Source: Cryptosporangium phraense (GTDB lineage Bacteria; Actinomycetota; Actinomycetes; Mycobacteriales; Cryptosporangiaceae). Taken from it: a stretch of DNA of 64,000 nt. The DNA lies in contig NZ_VIRS01000024.1 in NCBI RefSeq assembly GCF_006912135.1, positions 41,329 to 105,328 of the forward strand, given 5' to 3'. This document shows positions 14,248-24,156 of this stretch, in pieces; position 1 is the first letter of the stretch, and each line of letters begins with the position of its first letter. The position numbers and the translations under genes were made by a program. Under the pieces are notes generated by a model. That model was not told the origin of the DNA. It saw only the letters and a list, made by a program, of their open reading frames with translations, and searched no databases.

Positions 14248-15100
14248 CACGTCGCAGGTCGCGGCCGACCGCGATCACTTCGGGGCCCGCCTGGCCAAGG
14301 CCGTCGCCGAGCGGGGACCACTCTGCGTGGGCATCGATCCGCACCCCGGACTGCTCGACGCCTGGGGGCTGACCAGGGACGTTGCCGGGGTCGAGCGGTT
14401 CGCGCGCACGGTCGTGGACGCGTTGGCCGGGCAGGTCGCGGTGCTCAAGCCGCAGTCGGCGTTCTTCGAGCGGTACGGGTCGCGCGGGATCGCCGTGCTC
14501 GAGCGGGTGATCCTCGACGCCCGGGCGGCCGGCGCGCTGGTGCTCAACGACGTCAAGCGGGGCGACATCGGCAGCACGATGGACGCCTACGCCGCCGCGT
14601 ACCTGGACCCGGCGTCCCCGTTGTGCGGTGACGCGATGACCGCGAGCCCGTATCTCGGGTTCGGGTCGCTGGCGCCGCTGCTCTCCGCCGCGATCGCCCA
14701 CGGCAACGGCGTCTTCGTGCTCGGCCTGACGTCCAACCCCGAAGGACCTCAGGTGCAGCACGCGGTCGCCGCCGACGGACGGACCGTCGCGCAGACCGTA
14801 CTGGACGCGGTCGCGTCCGCGGACGCGGGCTACCTCCCCTACGGACCGGTCGGTGTCGTCGTCGGGGCGACCGTGGGGGAGACCGGGCACGACCTGAGCC
14901 GGGTGAACGGACCGTTCCTCGCGCCGGGTCTGGGCGCGCAGGGGGCGACCGCGGACGACCTCCGGGCGGTGTTCGGGGACGCCCGCCGGGCGGTGCTCCC
15001 GTCGGTCTCCCGGGAGGTGTTGCGGGCGGGTCCGGATCGCGCGTCGTTGCGCTCAGTGGCGGCCCGGGCGGCGGACGATTTTGCGGCTGTGCTTGCCTAA
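14237..15100 (+). CDS. pyrF: Orotidine 5'-phosphate decarboxylase (long, mycobacterial type)
   Basis: 287 residues. Last step of UMP synthesis. The catalytic D-x-K-x-x-D is in [12 protein letters not shown]; the N-terminal [11 protein letters not shown] and C-terminal [12 protein letters not shown] phosphate-binding regions fit the 270-290 residue branch of OMP decarboxylases. GTG 14237 is preceded by AGGGGAGGG at 14222-14230. It overlaps the extended pyrD tail by 11 bases. Last gene of the pyr operon; a hairpin follows at 15128. Confidence 0.96.
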   Translation: MSVNTSQVAADRDHFGARLAKAVAERGPLCVGIDPHPGLLDAWGLTRDVAGVERFARTVVDALAGQVAVLKPQSAFFERYGSRGIAVLERVILDARAAGALVLNDVKRGDIGSTMDAYAAAYLDPASPLCGDAMTASPYLGFGSLAPLLSAAIAHGNGVFVLGLTSNPEGPQVQHAVAADGRTVAQTVLDAVASADAGYLPYGPVGVVVGATVGETGHDLSRVNGPFLAPGLGAQGATADDLRAVFGDARRAVLPSVSREVLRAGPDRASLRSVAARAADDFAAVLA

Positions 15101-15127
15101 GGAAGGGCCGGTTGCGGTAGCCGAAAC

Positions 15128-15150
15128 TGGCGTAGGTGTTGCCTACGCCA
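15128..15150 (+). terminator. Candidate pyr operon terminator
   Basis: Perfect stem TGGCGTAGG (15128-15136) with CCTACGCCA (15142-15150), loop TGTTG, 27 bases after the pyrF stop. No U tract, as is usual in high-GC actinobacteria. Confidence 0.6.
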
Positions 15151-15409
15151 CGATGGGTACTCTCCGACCTGCATGAACCCCTCGCGGCGAACCCTCGTTG
15201 CTGTCAGTGTGGAGTGTGTCATCGATCACTGTGATGTTCCGGTGGCGTCCGGCAAATTCGGGCATAAGACTGCAAATCGCAGCTTTCTGCGGTTTCATGC
15301 CACGATTGGGCGGGGGCCAACACCGGGCCGCATTGCTTCCTGTCGCACTTCCTCGCTAGGTTCACGCGCTGGAATCGTCCGCTTCCCCAACGAACACCCG
15401 AGGTGACCT
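15151..15409 (+). promoter_or_regulatory. mihF upstream region with a structured leader
   Basis: No gene. Contains a palindrome ATCACTGTGAT (15225-15235) and a long hairpin at 15261-15301: outer GGCAT/ATGCC and inner AAATCGCAG pairing with CTGCGGTTT around CTTT. The stretch is AT-richer than its flanks. It lies about 110 bases before the mihF start and may be a promoter region or mRNA leader. Confidence 0.45.
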
Positions 15410-15739
15410 GTGGCTCTTCCGTCGTTGAGCCCCGAGCAGCGTGCCGCTGCTCTGCAGAAGGCTGCCGAGGCGCGCAAGCAGCGTGCCGCGGTCAAGGACA
15501 AGCTCAAGCACGGTGGCCTGTCCCTGTCGGAGGTCCTCGACTCGGCCGAACAGGACGACGTCATCGGCAAGATGAAGGTCTCGGCCGTCCTCGAGGCGCT
15601 CCCCGGCATCGGCAAGGTCCGTGCCGTCCAGATCATGGAGAAGTTCAAGATCGCCGAGAGTCGGCGGGTGCGTGGCCTGGGTGACAACCAGAAGCGCGCG
15701 CTGCTCCAGGAGTTCGGCTCCACCTCCGGTGGACGCTGA
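15410..15739 (+). CDS. mihF: Actinobacterial integration host factor, mIHF/sIHF
   Basis: 109 residues. Nucleoid-associated DNA-binding protein unique to actinobacteria, unrelated to enterobacterial IHF; in Streptomyces it affects development and DNA topology. N-terminal [23 protein letters not shown] forms the long basic helix (residues 3-26); the helix-two-turn-helix DNA-binding part is around [21 protein letters not shown] (63-84), and [14 protein letters not shown] closes the domain. GTG 15410 gives the standard [10 protein letters not shown] start. Located between pyrF and gmk as in most actinomycetes, overlapping gmk by 11 bases. Confidence 0.95.
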   Translation: MALPSLSPEQRAAALQKAAEARKQRAAVKDKLKHGGLSLSEVLDSAEQDDVIGKMKVSAVLEALPGIGKVRAVQIMEKFKIAESRRVRGLGDNQKRALLQEFGSTSGGR

Positions 15740-16325
15740 AATTCCCGGCCTCCCGTCCCGCGCCGCTGATGCGGCGCGGCTGACGGTGCTCTCCGGTCCC
15801 TCCGGAGTAGGCAAGGGCAGCGTCGTGGCCGAGATCCGGCGTCACCACCCCTCGGTGTGGCTGTCGGTGTCGGTGACGACCCGCCCGCCCCGGCCCGGCG
15901 AAGAGCACGGCAAGCAGTACTACTTCGTCAGCCGGGACGAGTACGACCAGATGGTGGCCGCCGGCGATCTCCTGGAACATGCGGAGTTCGCCGGCAACGG
16001 CTACGGCACTCCTCGCCGTGCGGTCGAGGAGCGCCTGGCTTCGGGGCGCCCGGCCCTGCTCGAGATCGAGCTGCAGGGTGCCCGGCAGGTGCGGGAGGCG
16101 ATGCCGACCGCGCAATTCGTCTTCTTGGCGCCCCCGTCGTGGGACGAGCTGGTCCGCCGGCTCGTCGGGCGGGGCACCGAGGACGAGGTGACGATCCGGC
16201 GCCGGCTCGAGGCCGCGGTCGTCGAGCTCGCGGCCGAGAAGGAATTCGACGTCACGATCGTCAACGACAATGTCAGCCAGGCTGCCACCGAGTTGGTAGA
16301 GTTGCTGACCGTGCCTGTCCGCTGA
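15729..16325 (+). CDS. gmk: Guanylate kinase
   Basis: 198 residues. Converts GMP to GDP with ATP. P-loop GPSGVGKGS at about residues 22-30, GMP-binding [38 protein letters not shown], and the lid region around [20 protein letters not shown] 15729 starts inside the end of mihF; no other start fits the domain. Conserved mihF-gmk-rpoZ order. Confidence 0.95.
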   Translation: MDAEIPGLPSRAADAARLTVLSGPSGVGKGSVVAEIRRHHPSVWLSVSVTTRPPRPGEEHGKQYYFVSRDEYDQMVAAGDLLEHAEFAGNGYGTPRRAVEERLASGRPALLEIELQGARQVREAMPTAQFVFLAPPSWDELVRRLVGRGTEDEVTIRRRLEAAVVELAAEKEFDVTIVNDNVSQAATELVELLTVPVR

Positions 16326-16399
16326 GGGACGGTCGGGTGCTGATGTGGTTCTTCCACGAGAAACTCAATCTCCCGAAATCATTTTGAGGCTGATCCGTT

Positions 16400-16666
16400 T
16401 TGTCCGGAACCGTCGCTGCTCCTGAAGGCATCACCAACCCGCCGATCGACGAGCTGCTCGAGAAGACCTCTTCGAAGTACGCGCTCGTGATCTACGCGGC
16501 CAAGCGGGCTCGTCAGATCAACGCGTACTACTCGCAGTTGGGTGAGGGGCTGCTCGAGTACGTGGGGCCGTTGGTGGAGACCTCGCCGCAGGAGAAGCCG
16601 CTGTCGATCGCGTTGCGAGAGATCAACTCCGACATGCTGACCCATGAGGCTGTGCCGGGGGAGTAA
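16400..16666 (+). CDS. rpoZ: RNA polymerase omega subunit
   Basis: 88 residues. Small subunit that helps assemble RNA polymerase around beta-prime. Conserved [29 protein letters not shown] at residues 13-41 and the actinobacterial C-terminus with [13 protein letters not shown] 16400 is the start: GAGG at 16386-16389 lies ten bases before it and no ATG or GTG fits. A strong hairpin follows at 16812. Confidence 0.95.
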   Translation: MSGTVAAPEGITNPPIDELLEKTSSKYALVIYAAKRARQINAYYSQLGEGLLEYVGPLVETSPQEKPLSIALREINSDMLTHEAVPGE

Positions 16667-17259
16667 GTAGTCGTTTCGTCGCCTTGGGCGGGGCCGCCTG
16701 GGGGCGGGCTGCCTTCGGGCGGGTGTGCCGCTGTGGGTGGGCTCGGGTTGTGGGTGGTTGCGGTTGTGCCGCGGCTTGCGGCCCGGGGCGCTTCAACGAC
16801 AAAGCACCATGCGGACGGTCGGCAGCAAGCCGACCGTCCGTTTGCGTGTTCGGGCTGGAGGTGGCCCTAGTGCGCTCGGTCGGCATCGATGCGCCCAGTT
16901 TCTGGCGGCGTAGGTGCCGATCAGGGGTGCCGATTGATCGGCGCCGGGTCAACGCGATCGCGGCTGATCGCGCCTGAACAGGTCGTCCCGGAGCGGGCCG
17001 CGGCCGGTCTCGACGCGCACGTGACCGGTTATGTCGACCACACACCACCTCGCGGCGCAACGGCCGACCTCGAGGCTGCTGTGATCGCCACTCGCCGAGC
17101 GCTGCGGACCGACCGGTCGGCAGAGCCGCTCACACCGGCGTCCCACCACACCCCGGTCGCCAACCGCCGATCACCCGACCGTCTCCACCGGGACGGCTCA
17201 ACACCTCGAGCGGGGCCTCCGCTCCGGGGCGGGTCCCGGGCTCACGGCAAGATGGGGCC
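16667..17259. other. Intergenic region rpoZ-coaBC
   Basis: 593 bases. The first 120 are G/T-rich simple sequence, then the rpoZ terminator; 16850-17259 holds no gene or structure I can identify and should contain the coaBC promoter. Confidence 0.6.
16812..16843 (+). terminator. rpoZ terminator
   Basis: Perfect 12-bp stem CGGACGGTCGGC (16812-16823) with GCCGACCGTCCG (16829-16840), loop AGCAA, then TTT. The best classical terminator in the window. Confidence 0.85.
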
Positions 17260-18471
17260 GTGACTGAAGTCGTGTTGGGCGTGGCCGGCGGCATTGCGGC
17301 GTACAAGGCGTGCGAGCTGCTCCGGCGGCTCAAGGAGTCCGGCCTGAACGTCACGGTCGTACCGACCGAGAGCGCGCTGGAGTTCGTCGGGGCACCGACG
17401 TGGGCGGCGCTGTCCGGCCGGCCGGTCGCCACCGACGTGTGGACGAACGTGCACGAGGTGCCGCACGTGGCCCTGGGCCGCCAGGCCGACCTGGTCGTCG
17501 TGGCCCCGGCCACCGCGGACCTCCTCGCCCGCGCCGCCCACGGCCTGGCCAACGACCTCCTCACGAACACGCTGCTCACCGCCCGGTGCCCGATCCTCTT
17601 CGCACCCGCGATGCACACCGAGATGTGGGACCACCCGGCGACCCGAACCAACGTGGCCACGCTGCGGGAGCGCGGGATCGTCGTCCTCGAACCGGCCGTC
17701 GGACGCCTGACCGGGAAGGACACCGGCAAGGGGCGGCTGCCTGAGCCGTCCGAGATCGCCGACGTGGCCTTCTCGCTCCTTCGTCGCCCGACCGCCGAGC
17801 CGGACCTCACCGGCAGGAAGGTCGTCGTCTCGGCCGGCGGTACCCGCGAGTTCCTCGACCCGGTGCGCTACCTCGGCAACCGCTCGTCCGGGCGCCAGGG
17901 CTACGCGCTGGCCAAGACCGCCGCCGCCCGCGGTGCCACCGTCACGCTCGTCGCCGCCAACACGGCGCTGCCCGACCCGGCCGGCGTCGACGTCGTCCGC
18001 GTCGTCAGTACGAACGATCTGAGGGACGCGGTCTTCGCGGCGGCCACCGACGCGGACGCGGTGGTGATGGCCGCGGCCCCCGCGGACTTCCGCCCGGCCG
18101 ACTACGTCGGGACGAAGATCAAGAAGACCGACGACACGAGCGCACCGACCGTCACCCTGGTGCAGAACCCGGACATCCTGGCCGGGCTCGTCCGGAGCCG
18201 GACCGGAGCCGGACCGGTCATCGTCGGGTTCGCGGCCGAGACCGGAGACAGCACCGGAACGGTGCTCGACCACGGCCGGGCCAAGCTGGCCCGCAAGGGC
18301 TGCGACCTGCTGGTCGTGAACGACGTCTCGGGCGGGAAGGCGTTCGAGTCGGCCGAGAACGCCGCGGTGATCCTGGCCGCGGACGGAAGCGTCACCGAGT
18401 TCCCGCACGGACCGAAGGAAGCGCTTGCGGATGCGATCTGGGACCTGGTCGTACCCCGTTTGTTTCACTAG
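17260..18471 (+). CDS. coaBC: Bifunctional phosphopantothenoylcysteine decarboxylase / phosphopantothenate-cysteine ligase
   Basis: 403 residues. Two consecutive steps of coenzyme A synthesis. CoaC flavoprotein domain at residues 1-180: GVAGGIAAYKACELLRRL, the FMN-binding core, and PAMHTEMWDHPAT (the PxMNxxMW motif with His for Asn, as in actinobacteria). CoaB ligase domain from about 187: VVSAGGTREFLDPVRYLGNRSSG and the KIKKTDD lysine loop. GTG 17260 lacks a clear ribosome site, so leaderless or weakly initiated translation is possible. The gene order rpoZ-coaBC-metK-priA is standard. Confidence 0.95.
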   Translation: MTEVVLGVAGGIAAYKACELLRRLKESGLNVTVVPTESALEFVGAPTWAALSGRPVATDVWTNVHEVPHVALGRQADLVVVAPATADLLARAAHGLANDLLTNTLLTARCPILFAPAMHTEMWDHPATRTNVATLRERGIVVLEPAVGRLTGKDTGKGRLPEPSEIADVAFSLLRRPTAEPDLTGRKVVVSAGGTREFLDPVRYLGNRSSGRQGYALAKTAAARGATVTLVAANTALPDPAGVDVVRVVSTNDLRDAVFAAATDADAVVMAAAPADFRPADYVGTKIKKTDDTSAPTVTLVQNPDILAGLVRSRTGAGPVIVGFAAETGDSTGTVLDHGRAKLARKGCDLLVVNDVSGGKAFESAENAAVILAADGSVTEFPHGPKEALADAIWDLVVPRLFH

Positions 18472-18567
18472 GGCGACAACTTCCGGATGAACACCCTGCT
18501 CTTTCCGGGGCTACCCCAGCGGATCGGTAGACTCGCGCCGATATACACCCTCGACCCTGGGAGCACC

Positions 18568-19761
18568 GTGGCCCGCCGTTTGTTCACCTCCGAATCCGTG
18601 ACCGAGGGTCACCCCGACAAGATCGCCGACGCGATCAGCGACGGGATCCTCGATGCGCTGCTGGCTCAGGACCCGCGCAGCCGGGTCGCGGTGGAGACGC
18701 TGATCACCACCGGCCAGGTCCACGTCGCCGGTGAGGTCACCACCGACGCCTACGCCGACATCCCCAGCATCGTCCGCGAGACGATTCTCGGCATCGGGTA
18801 CGACAGTTCCAAGAAGGGCTTCGACGGGGCGTCCTGCGGCGTCAGCGTCTCGATCGGTTCGCAGTCGCCCGACATCGCCCAGGGCGTCGACGAGGCGTAC
18901 GAGGCGCGGGTGGAGTCCGAGGAGGACGCGCTCGACCGGCAGGGCGCCGGCGACCAGGGCCTGATGTTCGGGTACGCCAACAACGACACCCCCGAGCTGC
19001 TGCCGCTGCCGATCGCGCTCGCGCACCGGCTGGCCCGGCGCCTCGCGCAGGTCCGCAAGGACGGGCTGATCCCGTACCTGCGTCCGGACGGCAAGACCCA
19101 GGTCACGATCGAGTACGACGGTCCGAAGGCGATCCGCCTCGACACGGTCGTCGTCTCGTCGCAGCACGCGTCCGACATCTCGCTGGAGACGCTGCTCGCG
19201 CCCGACATCGCCGAGTACGTCGTCGCGCCCGAGCTGGCCGAGCTGGGCCTGGAGACCGAGGGCTACCGGCTGCTGGTCAACCCGACCGGCCGCTTCGAGA
19301 TCGGCGGCCCGATGGGCGACGCCGGTCTGACCGGCCGCAAGATCATCGTCGACACCTACGGCGGCTTCGCCCGGCACGGTGGTGGCGCGTTCTCGGGCAA
19401 GGACCCGTCCAAGGTCGACCGGTCGGCCGCGTACGCGATGCGCTGGGTCGCGAAGAACATCGTCGCGGCCGGGCTCGCCGACCGGGCCGAGGTGCAGGTC
19501 GCGTACGCGATCGGCAAGGCGCACCCGGTGGGTCTGTTCCTGGAGACGTTCGGCACCGAGACCGTCGACCCCGACCGGATCACGGCGGCGGTGAACGAGG
19601 TGTTCGACCTGCGGCCGGCCGCGATCATCCGCGACCTGGACCTGCTGCGCCCGATCTACCGCCAGACCTCGGCGTACGGGCACTTCGGCCGGGAGCTGCC
19701 GGACTTCACCTGGGAGAAGACCGACCGCGCGGCCGCGCTGAAGGATGCCGCGGGGGCCTGA
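18568..19761 (+). CDS. metK: S-adenosylmethionine synthetase
   Basis: 397 residues. Makes SAM from methionine and ATP. N-terminal [35 protein letters not shown] (methionine-binding hexapeptide region) and [19 protein letters not shown] are diagnostic. GTG 18568 gives the family N-terminus; an in-frame ATG at 18487 would add 27 unconserved residues. GGGAG at 18559-18563 is the ribosome site. A -10-like TAGACT is at 18527-18532. No SAM riboswitch is visible upstream. Confidence 0.96.
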   Translation: MARRLFTSESVTEGHPDKIADAISDGILDALLAQDPRSRVAVETLITTGQVHVAGEVTTDAYADIPSIVRETILGIGYDSSKKGFDGASCGVSVSIGSQSPDIAQGVDEAYEARVESEEDALDRQGAGDQGLMFGYANNDTPELLPLPIALAHRLARRLAQVRKDGLIPYLRPDGKTQVTIEYDGPKAIRLDTVVVSSQHASDISLETLLAPDIAEYVVAPELAELGLETEGYRLLVNPTGRFEIGGPMGDAGLTGRKIIVDTYGGFARHGGGAFSGKDPSKVDRSAAYAMRWVAKNIVAAGLADRAEVQVAYAIGKAHPVGLFLETFGTETVDPDRITAAVNEVFDLRPAAIIRDLDLLRPIYRQTSAYGHFGRELPDFTWEKTDRAAALKDAAGA

Positions 19762-19791
19762 GCTGTCGGAGGGCCCTGGTAGACCTGGGGT

Positions 19792-22569
19792 ATGAGCCTG
19801 CTGGACACGGAGCCCGCCGAGCCGAACGGCTCGGCGGGCTCCGCACGTCCGGCGAAGCCGCCGGGTCCGGCGAAGCCGCCGGGTCCGGCGGGTCCGCCGG
19901 GTCCGGCGGGCTCCGAGAATGCGGCCGGGGATGCGGCCGGGGCGGCGGACTCGGCTGGGGAGTCGGTCGGTCGGGCTCGTGCGGCGGTGCCGCACGTTGT
20001 CCCCGATCCCGTGCGGGGGTCGGCCGCGTCCGGTCGGGCGGACGACGGGGTGCTCCCGCTCGATCTCGATGACGGCGGCCGGTCCGCGGGCGCGGCGTCT
20101 CCGCGCGCGAAGGCCGCTGCTCGGCCTCGGGCGGCTGGGGCTGCGCCTCGGGCGGCGGCGGCTCCGCAGGCGTCGGGCGCGGTGGGGTCGGCGGACGGTC
20201 GGGCGTCGGCGCGTGGGTCGTCCCGTCCCCGGCGCGATGCGGCTCGGCGGGGGGCTTACGGGGCGCTTCCGCTGGACCTTGGCGCCCCCGTTCCCGGCGA
20301 CCCCGTCGGGCTAGCCTCGCCGCCGCCGACCGCGCCGACTGCGCCGACCGCGCCGACTGCGCCGACCGCGCCTGCGGCGCTTCTGCCCGCGGAGGCTGCG
20401 CCGTCGCCGCCCCGGTCTGCGCCATCGACCTCGGCGGCGGCCGCGCCGCGCGCGGCGGCGGTCTCGGTGGGCTCCCCGCCGTCGGCGGGTCACTCCGAGG
20501 CCTCGGCCGACGTCGACCCAGCAGACGTCAAACCTGCGGACGTCAAACCGGCGGCGAAGAAGAAGCGGGCGGCGAAGCCGAAAGGCGCGCGGGAGCCCGC
20601 CGCCGACCTCCCCGTAGCCAGAATCTGCGTAGACCTCCCACTCCCTCACCTGGACCACCCCTTCGACTACCTGGTCCCCTCCGACCTGGCCGAAACCGCA
20701 GCCATCGGCACCCGCGTCCGGGTCCGCTTCGCCGGCCAACTAGTCGACGGCTACGTCCTCGACCGGGTAGCGAACAGCGACCACGCCGGCCGCCTCGCGT
20801 ACCTCGACCGCGCACTGTCGGCCGAACCGGTCCTGAGCCCGGAGATCGCGCGCCTCGCCCGCACGGTGGCCGACCGCTCGGCCGGAACGCTGGCCGACGT
20901 GCTCCGGCTGGCGATCCCGCCGCGCCACGCGCGCGCCGAGTCCGCCGCCCGCCGTGGTGGGGACGTTCTCCCGGTGGACGCCGAGGGCCGCCCCCGTCCG
21001 GCGACTGACGGTTTCGGCCGGTACCGCGCAGGCCCGGGGTACCTGCGAGCGTTGGCCGAGGGTGGTTCACCGCGGGCGGTGCTCGCCGCTCTGCCCGGCG
21101 AAGACTGGCCCCGACGCATCGCCGAGGCCGTCGCCGCGACGCTGGCATCCGGGCGGGGCGCGGTCGTCGTCGTGCCCGACGCGCGGGATCTCGACCGGGT
21201 CGACGTCGCCATGGCCGCGGTGCTGGGGCCGGGCCGGCACACGACGCTGGCCGCCTCCCTCGGTCCGGAGGAGCGTTACCGCCGCTGGCTGGCCGTCCGG
21301 CGGGGCGAGGTGCTCGCCGTGGCCGGCACCCGGGCCACCGCGTTCGCCCCGGTGCACGACCTCGGGCTGGCCGTGATCTGGGACGACGGCGACGACCTGC
21401 ACGCCGAGCCGCGCGCCCCCTACTGTCACGCCCGCGAAGTGCTGCTGGTGCGGTCGCAGCTGGCCGGCGCCGGCCTCCTGGTCGGCGGGTTCGCCCGGAC
21501 CGCCGAAGCGCAGCTCCTGCTGGAGACCGGCTGGGCCAAGCCGTTGGAGGCCGACCGCGAGGTCGTCCGGGCGGCCGCGCCCCGGGTGGTGCCGGTCGGC
21601 GACGACCGCGACCTCGCCGCCGACCCCAGCGCGTCCGCGGCCCGGCTGCCGACCGTCGCCTGGCGAGCCGCCCGGGAGGCGCTGGCCGCCGACGCCCCGG
21701 TGCTGGTCCAGGTGCCGCGGCGGGGCTACGTGCCGTCGGTGGCGTGCAGCCGGTGCCGTCAGCCGGCCCGGTGCACGGTCTGTTCCGGCCCGCTGGAACT
21801 GCGCGGGGACGACAGCGTGCCGGCCTGCCGGTGGTGCGGGCACCTCGCGGGCGGCTGGACCTGCCCCGAGTGCGGCAATCGCGGCCTGCGGGCGTCGGTG
21901 CTCGGGGCCCGGCGCACGGCCGAGGAGCTGGGCCGGGCGTTCCCCGGCGTCACCGTCCGGACGTCCGGCCGCGACGGCGTGCTCGCGACCGTCGGGCCCG
22001 GGCCCGCGCTGGTCATCGCGACGCCCGGCGCCGAGCCGGTGGCCGAGGACGGCTACGGCGCCGCCCTGTTGCTCGACACCTGGGCGATGCTCACCCGGGC
22101 CGACCTGCGGGCGTCCGAGGAGGCGCTGCGGCGCTGGTCGAACGCGGTCGCGCTGGTGCGTCCGGCCCGGGCCGGCGGGCGGGTGGTGATCACCGCCGAC
22201 GGGGCGATCCCGACCGTCCAGGCGCTGCTGCGCTGGGACCCGGGCTGGCACGCCGGCCGCGAGCTCGCCGACCGCGCCGAGCTGGGGTTCCCGCCGGTCA
22301 CCCGGATCGCGTCGGTGACCGGCACCCCGGACGCGGTCGCGGACCTGCTCGGCCTCACCGAGCTGCCCGAGGAGGCGGAGATCCTGGGCCCGGTGCCGGT
22401 CCCGCCGCGGGCCGGCTCGGACGAGGAGCTCGAGCGCGCGCTGGTCCGATGTCCCCGCTCGCTCGGGGGCGCGCTGGCCGCCGCGCTGCGCGCTGCGGCG
22501 TCGGTCCGCAGCGCCCACAAGGCCCCGAACCCCGTCCGGATCGAACTCGACCCCCTGGAGCTGCTGTAG
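19792..22569 (+). CDS. priA: Primosomal protein PriA, actinobacterial type without a working ATPase motif
   Basis: 925 residues against about 650-730 usual. Residues 1-275 are a low-complexity Ala/Pro/Gly tail with PPGPAKPPGPAG and TAPTAP repeats. The conserved part starts at about 280 (RICVDLPLPHLDHPFDYLVP, the fork-binding domain). The helicase Walker A region reads LASGRGAVVVVPDARDL with no GxGKT, and the DEEH box is DDGDDLH, so ATP hydrolysis is doubtful, as in other actinobacterial PriA. The zinc-binding region is intact: eight Cys from Cys652 (CSRC, CTVC, CRWC, CPEC). Probably keeps the structural role in replication restart. Confidence 0.9.
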   Translation: MSLLDTEPAEPNGSAGSARPAKPPGPAKPPGPAGPPGPAGSENAAGDAAGAADSAGESVGRARAAVPHVVPDPVRGSAASGRADDGVLPLDLDDGGRSAGAASPRAKAAARPRAAGAAPRAAAAPQASGAVGSADGRASARGSSRPRRDAARRGAYGALPLDLGAPVPGDPVGLASPPPTAPTAPTAPTAPTAPAALLPAEAAPSPPRSAPSTSAAAAPRAAAVSVGSPPSAGHSEASADVDPADVKPADVKPAAKKKRAAKPKGAREPAADLPVARICVDLPLPHLDHPFDYLVPSDLAETAAIGTRVRVRFAGQLVDGYVLDRVANSDHAGRLAYLDRALSAEPVLSPEIARLARTVADRSAGTLADVLRLAIPPRHARAESAARRGGDVLPVDAEGRPRPATDGFGRYRAGPGYLRALAEGGSPRAVLAALPGEDWPRRIAEAVAATLASGRGAVVVVPDARDLDRVDVAMAAVLGPGRHTTLAASLGPEERYRRWLAVRRGEVLAVAGTRATAFAPVHDLGLAVIWDDGDDLHAEPRAPYCHAREVLLVRSQLAGAGLLVGGFARTAEAQLLLETGWAKPLEADREVVRAAAPRVVPVGDDRDLAADPSASAARLPTVAWRAAREALAADAPVLVQVPRRGYVPSVACSRCRQPARCTVCSGPLELRGDDSVPACRWCGHLAGGWTCPECGNRGLRASVLGARRTAEELGRAFPGVTVRTSGRDGVLATVGPGPALVIATPGAEPVAEDGYGAALLLDTWAMLTRADLRASEEALRRWSNAVALVRPARAGGRVVITADGAIPTVQALLRWDPGWHAGRELADRAELGFPPVTRIASVTGTPDAVADLLGLTELPEEAEILGPVPVPPRAGSDEELERALVRCPRSLGGALAAALRAAASVRSAHKAPNPVRIELDPLELL
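20328..20375 (+). repeat. 9-bp tandem repeat in priA
   Basis: Copies of GCGCCGACC/GCGCCGACT encode Thr-Ala-Pro repeats in the disordered N-terminal tail. Confidence 0.7.
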
Positions 22570-22659
22570 TGCAGCGCGGGCTCCGCGTCAGAACCCGGCG
22601 CCGGCCGCGCCGTAGACTTGGCGGCTGGTCGCGCCCGTCGTTTCGCGAGAGGTACTAGC

Positions 22660-23208
22660 TTGTCTGTCCGTCCCATCCGGCTCTTCGGAGACCCGGTTCT
22701 GCGCACGCCCGCCGACGAGGTCGTCGACTTCGACCGGCAGCTGCGCCGCCTGGTGAAGGACCTCACCGACTCGATGATCGAGGAGAACGGCGCCGGCCTC
22801 GCTGCTCCGCAGCTCGGCGTCTCGCTGCGCGTCTTCACGTTCCACATCGACGACGTCGTCGGGCACCTGGTCAACCCGGTTCTGGAGTTCCCGGACGACG
22901 AGGAGCAGGACGGGCCGGAGGGCTGTTTGTCCGTCCCCGGCCTGTACTTCGACACCAAACGGCGGCTCAACGTCGTCGCCCGGGGCTTCGATCAGCACGG
23001 GGAGCCGCTGCAGATCGTCGGAACCGAGCTGATGGCGCGCTGCCTGCAGCACGAGACCGACCACCTCGACGGAGTGCTGTTCGTCGATCGGCTCGACGCG
23101 GCGACGAAGAAGGAAGCGATGAAGGCGATCCGGCAGGCTTCGTGGGCGAACGAACCGGCGCCGACCGTGAAGGTCAGCCCGCACCCGCTGTTCGGGAAGG
23201 CCCGATGA
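22660..23208 (+). CDS. def: Peptide deformylase
   Basis: 182 residues. Removes the formyl group from new proteins; the formylating enzyme Fmt is encoded next. All three metalloenzyme motifs are intact: [18 protein letters not shown] and QHETDHLDG (metal ligands Cys and two His, catalytic Glu). TTG 22660 gives [15 protein letters not shown], the usual N-terminus, with GAGAGG seven bases upstream (22647-22652). Overlaps fmt by ATGA. Confidence 0.95.
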   Translation: MSVRPIRLFGDPVLRTPADEVVDFDRQLRRLVKDLTDSMIEENGAGLAAPQLGVSLRVFTFHIDDVVGHLVNPVLEFPDDEEQDGPEGCLSVPGLYFDTKRRLNVVARGFDQHGEPLQIVGTELMARCLQHETDHLDGVLFVDRLDAATKKEAMKAIRQASWANEPAPTVKVSPHPLFGKAR

Positions 23209-24131
23209 AGCTCGTTTTCGCCGGAACTCCGGCCGTCGCCGTACCGCCGCTGGAGCGGCTGCTGCGCTCGGACCACGACGTCGTCGCGGTCGTCACCCGG
23301 CCGGACGCGCCGGCCGGACGCGGCCGGACGCTGCAGCGCTCGCCGGTCGCCGAGGTGGCCGACGCGCACGGCATCGAGGTGCTGACGCCGGTCAAGGCCG
23401 GTGACCCGGAGTTCCTGGGGCGGCTGTCGGTGCTCGCGCCCGACCTGGTGCCGGTCGTGGCCTACGGCAACCTGGTGCCGCCGTCGGCGCTGGTCGTGCC
23501 GGTGTTCGGCTGGATCAACTTGCACTTCTCGCTGCTGCCGGCCTGGCGCGGGGCCGCGCCGGTGCAGCACGCGATCCTGCACGGTGACGAGCTGACCGGC
23601 GCGGCGGTGTTCCAACTGGAGAAGGGGCTCGACACCGGGCCGGTGTTCGGCCAGCTCACCGAGGTGATCCGGCCGGACGACACGGCCGGGGCGCTGCTGT
23701 CGAGGCTCTCCGACGCCGGTGCCGAACTGTTGGCCCAGGTCGTAGACGGGATCGCGGCCGGTGCGCTGGCGCCGGTGCCGCAGCCGGACGACGGGATCTC
23801 GCTGGCGCCGAAGCTCACGGCCGACGATGCGCACGTCGACTGGGCGGTGCCGGCCTTCGCGATCGACCGCCGGGTGCGGGCGTGCACCCCGGCACCGGGG
23901 GCATGGACGACGTTCCGCGGTGCGCGGATCAAGCTCGGGCCGGTCCGGATCGCCCGCGACGAGGCCGGCATCGCGCCGGGCGCGCTCGTCGTGGAGCGCA
24001 AGCGCGTGCTGGTCGGGACCGCGACCGACCCGGTCGTGCTGGGCGACGTGGTGGCGCCGGGCAAGAAGCCGATGCCCGCCACCGACTGGGCGCGCGGCGC
24101 GCGCCCGGAGTCCGGCGACCACTTCGAATGA
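23205..24131 (+). CDS. fmt: Methionyl-tRNA formyltransferase
   Basis: 308 residues. Transfers a formyl group from 10-formyl-THF to initiator Met-tRNA. N-terminal [16 protein letters not shown], catalytic region [17 protein letters not shown] and KGLDTGPV (Asn-His-Asp set), then a C-terminal OB-like tRNA-binding domain from about residue 205. Translationally coupled to def. Confidence 0.95.
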   Translation: MKLVFAGTPAVAVPPLERLLRSDHDVVAVVTRPDAPAGRGRTLQRSPVAEVADAHGIEVLTPVKAGDPEFLGRLSVLAPDLVPVVAYGNLVPPSALVVPVFGWINLHFSLLPAWRGAAPVQHAILHGDELTGAAVFQLEKGLDTGPVFGQLTEVIRPDDTAGALLSRLSDAGAELLAQVVDGIAAGALAPVPQPDDGISLAPKLTADDAHVDWAVPAFAIDRRVRACTPAPGAWTTFRGARIKLGPVRIARDEAGIAPGALVVERKRVLVGTATDPVVLGDVVAPGKKPMPATDWARGARPESGDHFE

Positions 24132-24156
24132 CGATGACCAACGTAAAGGTGTACCT

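Noticed and set aside
18472..18567. Possible SAM riboswitch before metK
   Set aside because: Only about 96 bases, with no SAM-I or SAM-II/IV conserved blocks that I can recognise.
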